Source of the DNA: Myxococcus sp. RHSTA-1-4
GTDB taxonomy: Bacteria; Myxococcota; Myxococcia; Myxococcales; Myxococcaceae
Reading direction: 5' to 3'
DNA: 64,000 bases
Assembly: GCF_020037125.1 (NCBI RefSeq)
Contig: NZ_JAIQDG010000045.1
Span: forward strand, 26,275-90,274
Position 1 is the stretch's first letter. Every line of letters starts with the position of its first letter. A program made the position numbers and the translations under genes. This document shows, piece after piece, positions 35,113 through 43,530 of this stretch. Under the pieces are notes generated by a model. It did no database searches, had not been told where the DNA came from, and saw only the letters and a program-made list of their open reading frames with translations.

Positions 35113-36570
35113 ATGCCCACCTCCAAGGGGCCCACCGGGCTCGCGTCTGCCCGCCCGCAGGCCCGGGTCTCGGTCCTCTTCGCGGAGTCCCTGCCCGCCA
35201 CCCCGGAGTCACTTGCCGGGTGGCTCGAGGGACTGGGGCTGGCGGAGCTCGGCTTCACGGTGAGGAACGAGCAGGGCGTCCAGCTCACGAGCGGCCGGCA
35301 CACCGTGCACGTCCTCCTGGGAACCGGCCCCATGCCCCGTGAGGGACTGGATTTGCGGCAGCTCCCGAACCTGCCCAGGGAGGCGGGCTACCTGACGCTC
35401 GCGACCGGTGTCTCTCCGGGCGGGGAGGGCGAGCGGCTGGCACGAGACGAAAGCAACCCGGACCCGTGGGCCGGGGATGGTTGGATGCGCGTACTTTCAA
35501 TGCTGGTGGCACGCCTGGCCCACGAGGGCATGGCGGTGGTCCTGCACCAGGCAGGCTCTCTCGTGAAGGACAGCAGCACGTTCGCGCGGCTGCTCCGGAG
35601 CCTGTCCCATCCCGACTACCGTCCATTCACCGCGTGGGTCGACGTCTCTCGCGGCGCGGGCAGCCGCCAGCTCCGGCTGCGGGGCATGGAGAGCTTCGGG
35701 CTGCCGGACCTCCAGCTCGCACCGGAGGAGTGGGACACCTGGGAGACCACGCGTGCCCGCGAGGCCCTGTACTTCGCCGCCTACCGCATGGTGCGCGAGA
35801 ACCGGATGCTCGCCGTGGGTGAAATCCTGGAAGTGCCGCTGGGCGTGCAGCCCGGCTCCTGGCCCGAGTCCTTTGACGGAGACATGGTGAGCTACCGCGT
35901 CCGTGCCAGCGAGCACTCCAGCCTGGTGCTCGAGCGCATCTCGGATGCAGCGGAGCCCTTCACCCGCTGGGCGCGCGCGTCGGCACCGGGCAAGCCGTCC
36001 CCTTCGAGCGTGGGCCTCAATACGTACCAGGCCCTCTTCCGTCATGCCCTGGAGGGCGCCCTCCCGGGGGACACCGTCGCCGAGATGGCACCTCCTGCCT
36101 CGCAGGGCCTGCCCCCGCACGTGGTGCTCATCCGCACGCGGCTGGGCACCTCCGGCTTCACGCTGGTCACCAATGGCTTCGGCCGGGTGCCTCAGCCGGG
36201 CGGCACGCGGGACTCGGGCTCCGCGCACGTGGAGCTGGCGGCCTGGATGGATTCGCACGGTCCGGAGCGGGCCATGGCCCTGTCGGCGCTCGGAGCGCTG
36301 ATGCAGTCGAAAGAGGACGCCTGGGCGCAAGGCGACATCGCGGTCCTCTCCGAGCCGCTCCTGGGGCTGCGCCATTTCCTCCTCGCGCCGGGCCCCGTCG
36401 TGCCGGTGCCTCCTGGCTCGCCGGTGAACCTGCTCTGGGTCATTCCCCTGCACGCGGACGAGTTCGAGAAGGTTCGCCGGGCCGGTCCATTGCTCTGGGC
36501 CCACCGGTTGCTGAAGGACCCGTCCCGCCGCACGGAGCTGCGGCAGCGCTGGAGCCTGGGCGTTCATTGA
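35113..36570 (+). CDS. DUF4261-SUFU fusion protein
   Basis: About 485 residues. Residues roughly 15-260 resemble DUF4261 (VSVLFAESLPATPESLAGWL, AHEGMAVVLHQAGSLVKDSS, LRGMESFGLPDLQLAPEEW). Residues about 290-475 resemble the suppressor-of-fused-like domain (TLVTNGFGRVPQPGG, HVELAAWMDSHGPERAM, NLLWVIPLHADEFEKV). Both domains also occur in immunity proteins and polymorphic toxin settings. There is no signal peptide. The start is ambiguous: ATG 35113 (MPTSKGPTG) or ATG 35050, neither with a clear ribosome binding site. Confidence 0.75.
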   Translation: MPTSKGPTGLASARPQARVSVLFAESLPATPESLAGWLEGLGLAELGFTVRNEQGVQLTSGRHTVHVLLGTGPMPREGLDLRQLPNLPREAGYLTLATGVSPGGEGERLARDESNPDPWAGDGWMRVLSMLVARLAHEGMAVVLHQAGSLVKDSSTFARLLRSLSHPDYRPFTAWVDVSRGAGSRQLRLRGMESFGLPDLQLAPEEWDTWETTRAREALYFAAYRMVRENRMLAVGEILEVPLGVQPGSWPESFDGDMVSYRVRASEHSSLVLERISDAAEPFTRWARASAPGKPSPSSVGLNTYQALFRHALEGALPGDTVAEMAPPASQGLPPHVVLIRTRLGTSGFTLVTNGFGRVPQPGGTRDSGSAHVELAAWMDSHGPERAMALSALGALMQSKEDAWAQGDIAVLSEPLLGLRHFLLAPGPVVPVPPGSPVNLLWVIPLHADEFEKVRRAGPLLWAHRLLKDPSRRTELRQRWSLGVH

Positions 36571-36765
36571 TGTCTGCGCGGCCACACGCGCTTTGACGGC
36601 GAATCCACGCTCTCCTCCGCCCCCGGGGAGGGGGCCGGGAGTGAGGGTTGCGCCTCCGAACCGCGGTTCCCATCCTTGCGCTGGCTTCTGGCAGGAAAAT
36701 CCATGACTCGCAGGAATTCGAGTGCAAGGAAATAGAAGCCGGTCCGCTCACGGAGGAGGAAGGCA

Positions 36766-37293
36766 ATGGCAGACAAGATTATCGTTTATTATGAGAAGGA
36801 TTTCCGCGGTAACAAGGCCGAGTTGCCCGTGGGCGACTACACCCGGGCCGAGCTGAAGAGCAAGTATGGCATCGACAACAACACCATCAGCTCGGTGAAG
36901 GTGCCGCCCGGCCTGAAGGCCGTCCTCTTCAAGGGCGACAACTTCAGCGACAAGTCCATGGACGTGGTGGCCGACGCCCACGAGCTGGACTGGATGCACA
37001 ACAACTGCTCCAGCATCAAGATCATGCCCTACGAGAAGCGCCGGGCCACCTTCTTCAAGAAGGAGGACTTCCAGGGGAAGGACGTGTCCCTGCCACCCGG
37101 CCAGTACACCCAGGCCGAGCTGGAGCGGTACGGCATCGACAACAACACCGTCAGCTCGGTGAAGGTGCCGTCCGGCCTGAAGGTGGTCCTCTTCAAGGAA
37201 GACAACTTCCATGGCCAGCAGCTGCCGCTGAGTGCCGACGCCAAGGACCTGCACGCGCTGAACAACGCCACCTCCAGCGTCAAGATCTCCTGA
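36766..37293 (+). CDS. tps: Development-specific spore coat protein S homologue (beta/gamma-crystallin)
   Basis: A 175-residue protein made of two crystallin domains, each with two Greek-key motifs. It matches M. xanthus protein S closely in plan and sequence: IIVYYEKDFRGNKAELPVGD, YGIDNNTISSVKVPPGLKA, FFKKEDFQGKDVSLPPGQYT, ERYGIDNNTVSSVKVPSG. The N-N-T-I/V-S-S motifs are the calcium sites. Protein S is made in large amounts in development and assembles with calcium on the spore surface; it has no signal peptide. The ribosome binding site is strong (GGAGGAGG before ATG 36766), and a good terminator follows. Confidence 0.95.
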   Translation: MADKIIVYYEKDFRGNKAELPVGDYTRAELKSKYGIDNNTISSVKVPPGLKAVLFKGDNFSDKSMDVVADAHELDWMHNNCSSIKIMPYEKRRATFFKKEDFQGKDVSLPPGQYTQAELERYGIDNNTVSSVKVPSGLKVVLFKEDNFHGQQLPLSADAKDLHALNNATSSVKIS

Positions 37294-37310
37294 CGCCGGA
37301 CCGCTGAAAG

Positions 37311-37340
37311 GCCCGACGCGTGGCGCGCCGCGCGTCGGGC
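37311..37340. terminator. Hairpin terminator after the protein S gene
   Basis: GCCCGACGCG (37311-37320) pairs perfectly with CGCGTCGGGC (37331-37340), with a 10-base loop, 18 bases after the stop codon. No T-run follows. Confidence 0.6.
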
Positions 37341-37498
37341 ACTCCGGGCCTCACCGCCGGTTTGAATAATGAACATCCCGGGTCCACTCCCGTGCCTGGA
37401 GTGTGAACAAGGATGAACTGGATTGGGAAGGGTGGACCTCCTTCGGACGCTCCGGCGTCCTACCGATGTCTCCAGACTCGGGAAGAGAGGTCCCTCGA

Positions 37499-38146
37499 AT
37501 GAACCCCATTCCTGGCGCCGTCCTCACCTTCGACGACGGCCCGATCGACGACAAGGGCAAGGATGTGGCCCTGAAGAGCACCCTGGACATCCTGGACGCG
37601 AACCGCGTCCAGGGCGTCTTCTACGTGCTGGGCGAGGAGGTGCGGAAGCAGCCCGCCCTGGTCAAGCTCATCGCCGAGCGCGGCCATATCATCCAGAGCC
37701 ACGCCTGGAGCCATGTGGCGCTACCCAAGCTGCCCGAGGCGCAGCTCTGGCAGGCGCTCCAGCGGACGCAGGACATCATCTTCGAGAGCGCGGGAGTGCG
37801 CCCCAACCGGCTGAGGCCTCCGTACGGCGCCGGGTGGGTGGGCGCCAAGAGCCCGATGCTGCGGAAGGTGGCGGCCGCGCTGGGCCTGCAGCTCACCGGG
37901 TGGGACGTGGACACCAACGACTGGAAGGCCCCCCGCGGTCTGGCCAACACGCAGAAGTGCTTTCCGGCCCGCAAGAGCTGGGAGGTGCTCTACGGCAAGA
38001 AGGGCCGGCCGCTGGACATCCTCATGCACGTGAACCAGGCCACGGCCAACGACCTGAAGAACTTCATCCAGGGTCTCCAGGCGGAGGGGTGGGAGTTCCG
38101 GACCTACGGGGATCCGCCCCAGCGGCCGTCCGTGGCGGTCTCCTGA
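37499..38146 (+). CDS. Polysaccharide deacetylase (NodB domain)
   Basis: A 215-residue protein starting at ATG 37499 with GGAAGAGAGG eight bases upstream. The carbohydrate esterase 4 motifs are present in order: TFDDGP (Asp12, Asp13), SHAWSH (His68, His72), LRPPYG (106-110), and later GWDVDTNDW and ILMHVNQA. These bind the divalent metal and activate water. The enzyme removes N-acetyl groups from peptidoglycan or another glycan. There is no signal peptide. It follows the protein S gene on the same strand, suggesting a role in development or the cell wall. Confidence 0.92.
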   Translation: MNPIPGAVLTFDDGPIDDKGKDVALKSTLDILDANRVQGVFYVLGEEVRKQPALVKLIAERGHIIQSHAWSHVALPKLPEAQLWQALQRTQDIIFESAGVRPNRLRPPYGAGWVGAKSPMLRKVAAALGLQLTGWDVDTNDWKAPRGLANTQKCFPARKSWEVLYGKKGRPLDILMHVNQATANDLKNFIQGLQAEGWEFRTYGDPPQRPSVAVS

Positions 38147-38203
38147 GGGCCCTGGCCTTCGTCCCTGGATTGTTTCCGCGCTTCACCTCACACGAGGCCT
38201 CCC

Positions 38204-39106
38204 ATGTCCACGACCCCCTCTGGTTCCACCTCCCTTCGCAATGGCCGCTTCGCGGACCAGCCCGGACTGGCGCACGTGCTCGCTGGCCGGGCGACGCTCG
38301 GCCGCAACGCCCGGGGCCCGGGCGTGCAGTCCGTGCAGCAGGCACTGATTGACATGGGCTTCAGCCTGCACGGAGGCGCGGATGGCTCCTTCGGCCCTCA
38401 GTCGCTCAAGGCGGTCCGCAACTTCCAGGTGCACGCCCGGTCGGCCTTCTCGGACGTCCAGCCCACCGGAGTGGTGGATGCCGCCACCCTGCGTGCCCTC
38501 GACGCGCTCGCCCCGCTCCCGAAGCAGCGCGGCCAGCCGCACAACCTCCCGGTGCCGCGCTACGACGGCACCCCGCTGCGCGTGCTGGTGGTGAAGAACG
38601 AGCACCGGACCTTCCTCTTCGATGCGAAGGGGGGGCTGCAGGGCATCTTCGGCAACGCCGTGGGGGCGCGAGCCACCCCGACGGACGCCGGCCTGAAGAA
38701 GGTCCACACGAAGCTGGGCGCGGCGGCCGCACGGGCCCTGGGCCTGAAGCTGTGGGGAGGCCTCGTCTACGGCCCGCGCATCATCGACCTGTCATGGGCG
38801 GATGGCTCCCGCTCGGGAGAGGAACTCCACGGGACCAACGCGCCCACACGGCTGGGCGAGGACGTCTCGCACGGGTGCATCCGCCACGACAACGCCGCCA
38901 TCCTCGCCCTCTACGATGCCGTCAAGGTGGGCGACTGGGTGGCCGTCGTCGAGAGCGTGCGAGATTCTCGCCTGGGCGCTCCGGCATCCTCGCCTCGGGA
39001 CCTTCCCGGCCTCTCGGGAGCGGTGGCCTCGCTACCGCCTGAAGAACGACACCTGCAGAAAGCGCAGGCCGGCCAGGATCTGCTCCACCCGCGCGTCGGA
39101 CAGTGA
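38204..39106 (+). CDS. L,D-transpeptidase (YkuD) with peptidoglycan-binding domain
   Basis: A 300-residue protein. Residues about 35-105 form a peptidoglycan-binding domain (VQSVQQALIDMGFSLHGGAD, GSFGPQSLKAVRNFQVHA). Residues about 120-245 form the YkuD catalytic domain, with LHGTNAPTRLGE and SHGCIRHDN (His209, His223, Cys225). These enzymes make 3-3 cross-links in peptidoglycan. No signal peptide is evident. The last ~50 residues overlap the convergent mazF gene and look less coding-like. The gene lies 57 bases after the deacetylase and may be co-transcribed. Confidence 0.9.
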   Translation: MSTTPSGSTSLRNGRFADQPGLAHVLAGRATLGRNARGPGVQSVQQALIDMGFSLHGGADGSFGPQSLKAVRNFQVHARSAFSDVQPTGVVDAATLRALDALAPLPKQRGQPHNLPVPRYDGTPLRVLVVKNEHRTFLFDAKGGLQGIFGNAVGARATPTDAGLKKVHTKLGAAAARALGLKLWGGLVYGPRIIDLSWADGSRSGEELHGTNAPTRLGEDVSHGCIRHDNAAILALYDAVKVGDWVAVVESVRDSRLGAPASSPRDLPGLSGAVASLPPEERHLQKAQAGQDLLHPRVGQ

Positions 39107-39427
39107 GCCGATGCGTTCACCCAGGCGGGCCTTGTCGACCGAGGAGACCTGCGACACGACCACGACGCTCTGCTTGGGAAGGTTTCCTTCGCCCACCTCC
39201 AGCAGGACGTTCCCCGGCTCCTTCGCCCGGTGCAGGTTCGACGTCAGTGCGCACACGACCACGGTCGTGATGCGCGAGTGGTTGAAGACGTCGTCCTGAA
39301 CCACCACGTGGGGATGGGAGTAGCCCGGGACAGGCCCTCGCGAGTCGTCCGGCGCGAGCCAGAACACGTCACCACGGTTGATCCTCTCCGGACCTGTGCC
39401 TGCTGCCTCTGCTGTGTCCGTCTTCAT
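39032..39427 (-). CDS. mazF: MazF/PemK-type toxin, solitary
   Basis: A 131-residue protein. Signature segments are NRGDVFWLAPDDSRGPVPGY, HPHVVVQDDVFNHS, TTVVVCALTSNL and PKQSVVVVSQVSSVDK, as in the MazF mRNA interferase family. No antitoxin gene is adjacent on the same strand: upstream is the plus-strand gene at 39615. M. xanthus is known to carry a solitary MazF (MazF-mx) linked to developmental cell death with MrpC as its antitoxin. This may be the equivalent. It overlaps the 3' end of the convergent YkuD gene. Confidence 0.9.
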   Translation of the reverse strand: MKTDTAEAAGTGPERINRGDVFWLAPDDSRGPVPGYSHPHVVVQDDVFNHSRITTVVVCALTSNLHRAKEPGNVLLEVGEGNLPKQSVVVVSQVSSVDKARLGERIGSLSDARVEQILAGLRFLQVSFFRR

Positions 39428-39614
39428 CGTGCGCTCGCGAGATGGGCCCGAGGGATGCCGCGCCTCCGCGCCACCTTCTCATTGCGCCATGGGGGCTGGC
39501 GAGGAGGTTCGCCCCCGCGGGGACGGTGTGGCCCCGGCCGCGGCAGTCATTCCGAGCGCCCGATGCAAATACACACAGGGTGAAGCCAGGGCCCCGGTCC
39601 GCTATGCTGGCGGG

Positions 39615-40013
39615 ATGATTGTTCGGAGCGAGCAACTGGCGGCTCTCGGGAGAGCCCGCGAGGCGCAGTTCATCGGGGAGATGGTCATCCACCTGCGGTC
39701 CCACTTCCCGCGGGAGGTCGCGGAGCTCGACGATGACGGGCTCCGTGCGCGTATCGAGGCGAGCCTGTCCAGGGCCCGCGGCTACGCTCTTTCGAGCAAG
39801 CAGGACTGCATCCGGTTCTTGAACCTCTGCGCGTCGTTCGGCTGGAACTTCGACCAGGAGCCGTCGCGCCCGTGGGTTGGCGAGTACCTGCGTGATGTGG
39901 AGATCGAGTCTCCCTCGGAGCGGCTGAGGCGGGTGTCGAGCCGGTGCCTCCGCGACCTCGAGCTCGAGGAGAACAACCGCAAGGCGCGGGCTTCGCTGGG
40001 CGGTGCCCCATGA
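39615..40013 (+). CDS. Small hypothetical protein of the LysM/PLD locus
   Basis: A 132-residue helical protein starting at ATG 39615 (MIVRSEQLAALGRAREAQFI). It contains EMVIHLRSHFPREVAELDDD and CIRFLNLCASFGWNFDQEP. Similar small proteins occur beside LysM or peptidoglycan-binding genes near secretion-system cargo, but I cannot assign a role. Its stop overlaps the next start by ATGA (40010-40013), so the two are translationally coupled. Confidence 0.72.
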   Translation: MIVRSEQLAALGRAREAQFIGEMVIHLRSHFPREVAELDDDGLRARIEASLSRARGYALSSKQDCIRFLNLCASFGWNFDQEPSRPWVGEYLRDVEIESPSERLRRVSSRCLRDLELEENNRKARASLGGAP

Positions 40014-41155
40014 GCTCGCTCCTCGAGGGCACATCTCCGGTCCATGACCCCGCGGCGGCGTACTTCGCCGGGTCGGGCCGCCGGCAGCAGAGCCCGCGGG
40101 CCGAGCCGGAGGAGACACCGGACGACAGGCACGCGAGGCTCGCGGCCGCGGAGAAGGCCGCGAGCCAGCACGGGGCGGACGTGGCTCCCGACAACGTCGT
40201 CGCCCCGTGCCCCTACAAGGAACGGCACTCGATAGAGGTCCTCGTCATCGGCCCCGACGATGCGCCGGTGGAGAACGTCGCCGTCGTCCTCGAGAAGAGC
40301 GAGACGGAGGTGCTGGTCGCGAAGACGGATGCCGCTGGGCACGTCTGTTTCCGCGGCCTCCTCGAGCAGGGACGGTATCGGCTCTACCCGCGCGAGCTGG
40401 ATCGCGACGCCTGGGAGCTCGAGACCCTCGAAAAGCTCCCGCCCGAGCGGGACCTCTGCAAGGGGGACGCGGCCTGGAAGGCTCCCAGTGGGGCCGGCAG
40501 CAAGGGCCCCATCACCCACGTCGTGCGGGAGGGCGAGTGCATCTCGACCCTTGCCTACCGTTACGGGCTCCTGCCAGACACCCTCTGGAACGCTGACGAG
40601 AACGCGGCGTTGAAGAAGCTCCGCGGGGACAAGAACATCCTCAATCCCGGGGACTCCGTCGTGATTCCCGTGCCCCGGCGCGAGGCGAAGCAGGTCGAAG
40701 CCGGCAAGGCCTACCGCATCCGCGGCAAGGGGTTCGCCGAGACCGTTCGTGTCCGGTTCCTGGACCCGGAAGGCAAGCCGCGCGCGAAGCAGCCCTATGT
40801 GATTGCCCTGGTGAGTGACGCGATGACGGAGGAGCGCGCTGGCGAGACGAACGGTGATGGCTTTGTCATCGAGCCCGCGGCGGCCTCGGTCCATACCGTG
40901 AAGATCACCCTCGGCAAGGGGGACGGGAGAGAGACCCATGAGTTTCGTGTGGCCTGCCTCGCTCCGCTCGACACGATTGCCGGCGTCCAGGCCCGGCTGT
41001 GCCATCTGGGCTACACCTGCGGCGACGAGGATGGCGAGCTCGGACCGTGGACCCGAAGGGCGCTCCGCGACTTCCAGCGGGACTTCAACCTGCCGGTGAC
41101 GAGCGAGCCCGACGACGCCACGCGGAAGCAGCTCCGCGCGGAATTTCTGGTCTGA
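40010..41155 (+). CDS. LysM and peptidoglycan-binding domain protein
   Basis: A 381-residue protein coupled to the previous gene by an ATGA overlap. In order: a disordered N-terminus; a small beta domain (SIEVLVIGPDDAPVENVAVV, carboxypeptidase-regulatory-like); a LysM domain (THVVREGECISTLAYRYGLL to LNPGDSVVIPVP); a strand-rich segment (KAYRIRGKGFAETVRVRFLD); and a C-terminal peptidoglycan-binding domain (IAGVQARLCHLGYTCGDEDG, TRRALRDFQRDFNLPV). No signal peptide. It probably anchors or guides something to the cell wall. Confidence 0.85.
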   Translation: MSSLLEGTSPVHDPAAAYFAGSGRRQQSPRAEPEETPDDRHARLAAAEKAASQHGADVAPDNVVAPCPYKERHSIEVLVIGPDDAPVENVAVVLEKSETEVLVAKTDAAGHVCFRGLLEQGRYRLYPRELDRDAWELETLEKLPPERDLCKGDAAWKAPSGAGSKGPITHVVREGECISTLAYRYGLLPDTLWNADENAALKKLRGDKNILNPGDSVVIPVPRREAKQVEAGKAYRIRGKGFAETVRVRFLDPEGKPRAKQPYVIALVSDAMTEERAGETNGDGFVIEPAAASVHTVKITLGKGDGRETHEFRVACLAPLDTIAGVQARLCHLGYTCGDEDGELGPWTRRALRDFQRDFNLPVTSEPDDATRKQLRAEFLV

Positions 41156-41256
41156 GTGCAGGCACCCCCATCGCGGGAGCGCCGAGCGGACAGCCCGTCT
41201 GGTGGCCCGGCGGCCCCGATGTGTGAGCAAACACCTGGGAAGAGGAGACATCGACA

Positions 41257-43530
41257 GTGCCGACCGTGACAGGCATCAACCCCGCTGACGTCTCAGTGGC
41301 TGGAGGAGCGCAGGTAACGATTACGGGCACCCTGTTCGCGGCGGGTGCGACCGTCACGTTCGACGGGACGCCCGGGCAGAACGTGACGGTCGTATCGGCC
41401 ACCCAGATCACGGTCGACACGCCCGCGCGCGCGCTTGCCGGCTCGGTGCGGGTCCAGGTCACCAATCTGGATGGGTCGAGGGCCGTGTTCATCGGCTTCC
41501 ACTACCGCTGTGTCGTGAGTGAAATCACGCCCCCGGAGGGGCCGACGAGCGGGGCCACCGACATCGTCATCAAGGGCAAGGGGTTCCATGCCAACATGGA
41601 GGTGGACATCGACGGCACCCCCGCGACCCATGTCGTCGTGAGCTCCGCGACCGAGCTCCGGGCGCGGACGCCAGCGCGCGGCGCGGGCGCCGGGGTGGTC
41701 CACCTCGATGTGTGGAACCACGGTCGCGCCGCAGGAACCCGGTCCAGCTTCAGGTACTGCGCGCCACTGGTCACCGGCGCGGTGCCGAACCGCGCCCGCC
41801 CCGTCGGCGGCGAGGACATCGTCCTGCGCGGCAAGTACTTCGACGCGGCGGCAACGGTCTCCTTCGGCGGGACGGCCTCGCCGGCCGTGACCTTCCGCTC
41901 GAGCACGGAGCTGGTCGCGCGAACGCCGGCCCACGCCGTGGGGGGCGTCGACGTGGTGGTCACCGACGGGGCCGGGGTCACCGGCACGCTGACCCAGGGC
42001 CTCTCCTTCGCCGGCGCCGAGGTGAAGCGCATCGAGCCGGCCCGCGGCCCGGCCGCCGGAGGCACCCGTGTGACCATCAAGGGGGAGCGCTTCGCCGCGG
42101 GGGCCACGGTGACGATAGGTGGCACGAACGTCGTCGCCGCCATCACTCCGCCGGACACCATCACCGCGCAGACGCCGATGCACGCCGCCGGGGCCGTCGA
42201 CATCGTCGTCCAGAATGGCGGAGAGCTCGCGAGCACGCTCGTGGGGGCGTTCACGTACGTCGCGCCTCCGGCGGTCACCGGTGTCGAGCCGCCGCGTGGA
42301 GCGACAGCCGGTGGAACAGCCGTGACCATCACGGGGAATGACTTCGCCGCGGGCGCGCGGGTCCTGATGGGCGGCAGGCCCGCGGCTCAGGTCACCGTCG
42401 TGTCCCCGACGACGTTGACCGCGGTCACCCCGGCTCACGCCGCGGGCACCGTCGACATCGAGGTCCAGAACGCGGACGGCGCCCCGACCACGCTCGCGGG
42501 CTCGTTCACGTATACCGACGTCACCTCGATTACCCCGGCTCGCGGCCTGCCCGCTGGGGGAACGGACGTGGTGATTCGCGGCCACGGCTTCGCCGCGGGG
42601 GCAACGGTGAGCATCGGCGGTACCCCCGCGACCCACGTCGTTCGCCAGTCCGATACCGAGATACACGCGAGGACGCCGGCCCACGCCGCGGGCCGCGTCG
42701 ATGTCGTGGTGACGAATCCCCGCTCGCCCGCGATGACTCTCGCCGACGGCTTCACCTACGCGACCGTGACGAGCATCGCCCCCGCCGAGGGGCCCGTCGG
42801 CGGCAACACCGTGGTGGTGATTCGCGGGGACGCGTTCGCGGACACCACCACCGTCGCCTTCGGGGCGACACCGGCGGCCGCCGTCGCGCTCCAGTCACCG
42901 CAGGAAATCCACGCGACGACCGCCGCGGGTGTCGCGGGGCCGGTCGACGTGGTGGTGACTCGTGAGGAGGGTGAGGAGCGGGTCGCCACCGGATTCGCGT
43001 TCCGCGCCGCGCCCACCATCACGCGCATCGAGCCCGCCGCCGGGCCGGCCGCTGGCGGGACGCCCTTCACCCTCACCGGAACCGGCTTCCTCGATGGGGC
43101 GACCGTCACCATCGACGGTGGCAATGCCACCAACGTCCGGGTGCTGTCTCCGACGACGCTCACCGCGAGGACCCCGGCCCACGTGCATGGCGCCTGCGAC
43201 GTGGTGGTGACCGTCCTCGGCGCGCTCACGGCCACGCTCGCCAATGGCTTCACCTACCGCCAGCTGCCCACGGTCACCGCCGTGACACCAGCCAGGGGGC
43301 CGCTCGAGGGGGGCCGGACCGTCGCGCTCGCCGGGACCGGGTTCCTCGACGGCATCCAGGTGCTGGTCGGAGGCGTGGCGTGCACCGATGTTGTCGTCGT
43401 CAGTCCGGTGAGCCTCCGGGCGAGAGTGCCCGCGCGCACGGCCGGGCAGTATGACGTCCAGGTCCAGAACCCGGGCGAGCCCCTCAGCCTGCCCTTGGTG
43501 AACGCGTTCACGTACGTCGATGTACCGACG
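41257..43530 (+). repeat. Nine tandem TIG/IPT repeats
   Basis: The DNA encoding the N-terminal half of the PLD-like protein is a tandem array of about 250-base units. Later units (4-8) share more codons (for example the segment encoding FAAGATV) than the first ones, suggesting expansion by internal duplication. Confidence 0.8.

Noticed and set aside
41257..43530. Repeat array considered as CRISPR
   Set aside because: Units are about 250 bases, in frame and encode TIG domains; no short identical repeats with spacers.
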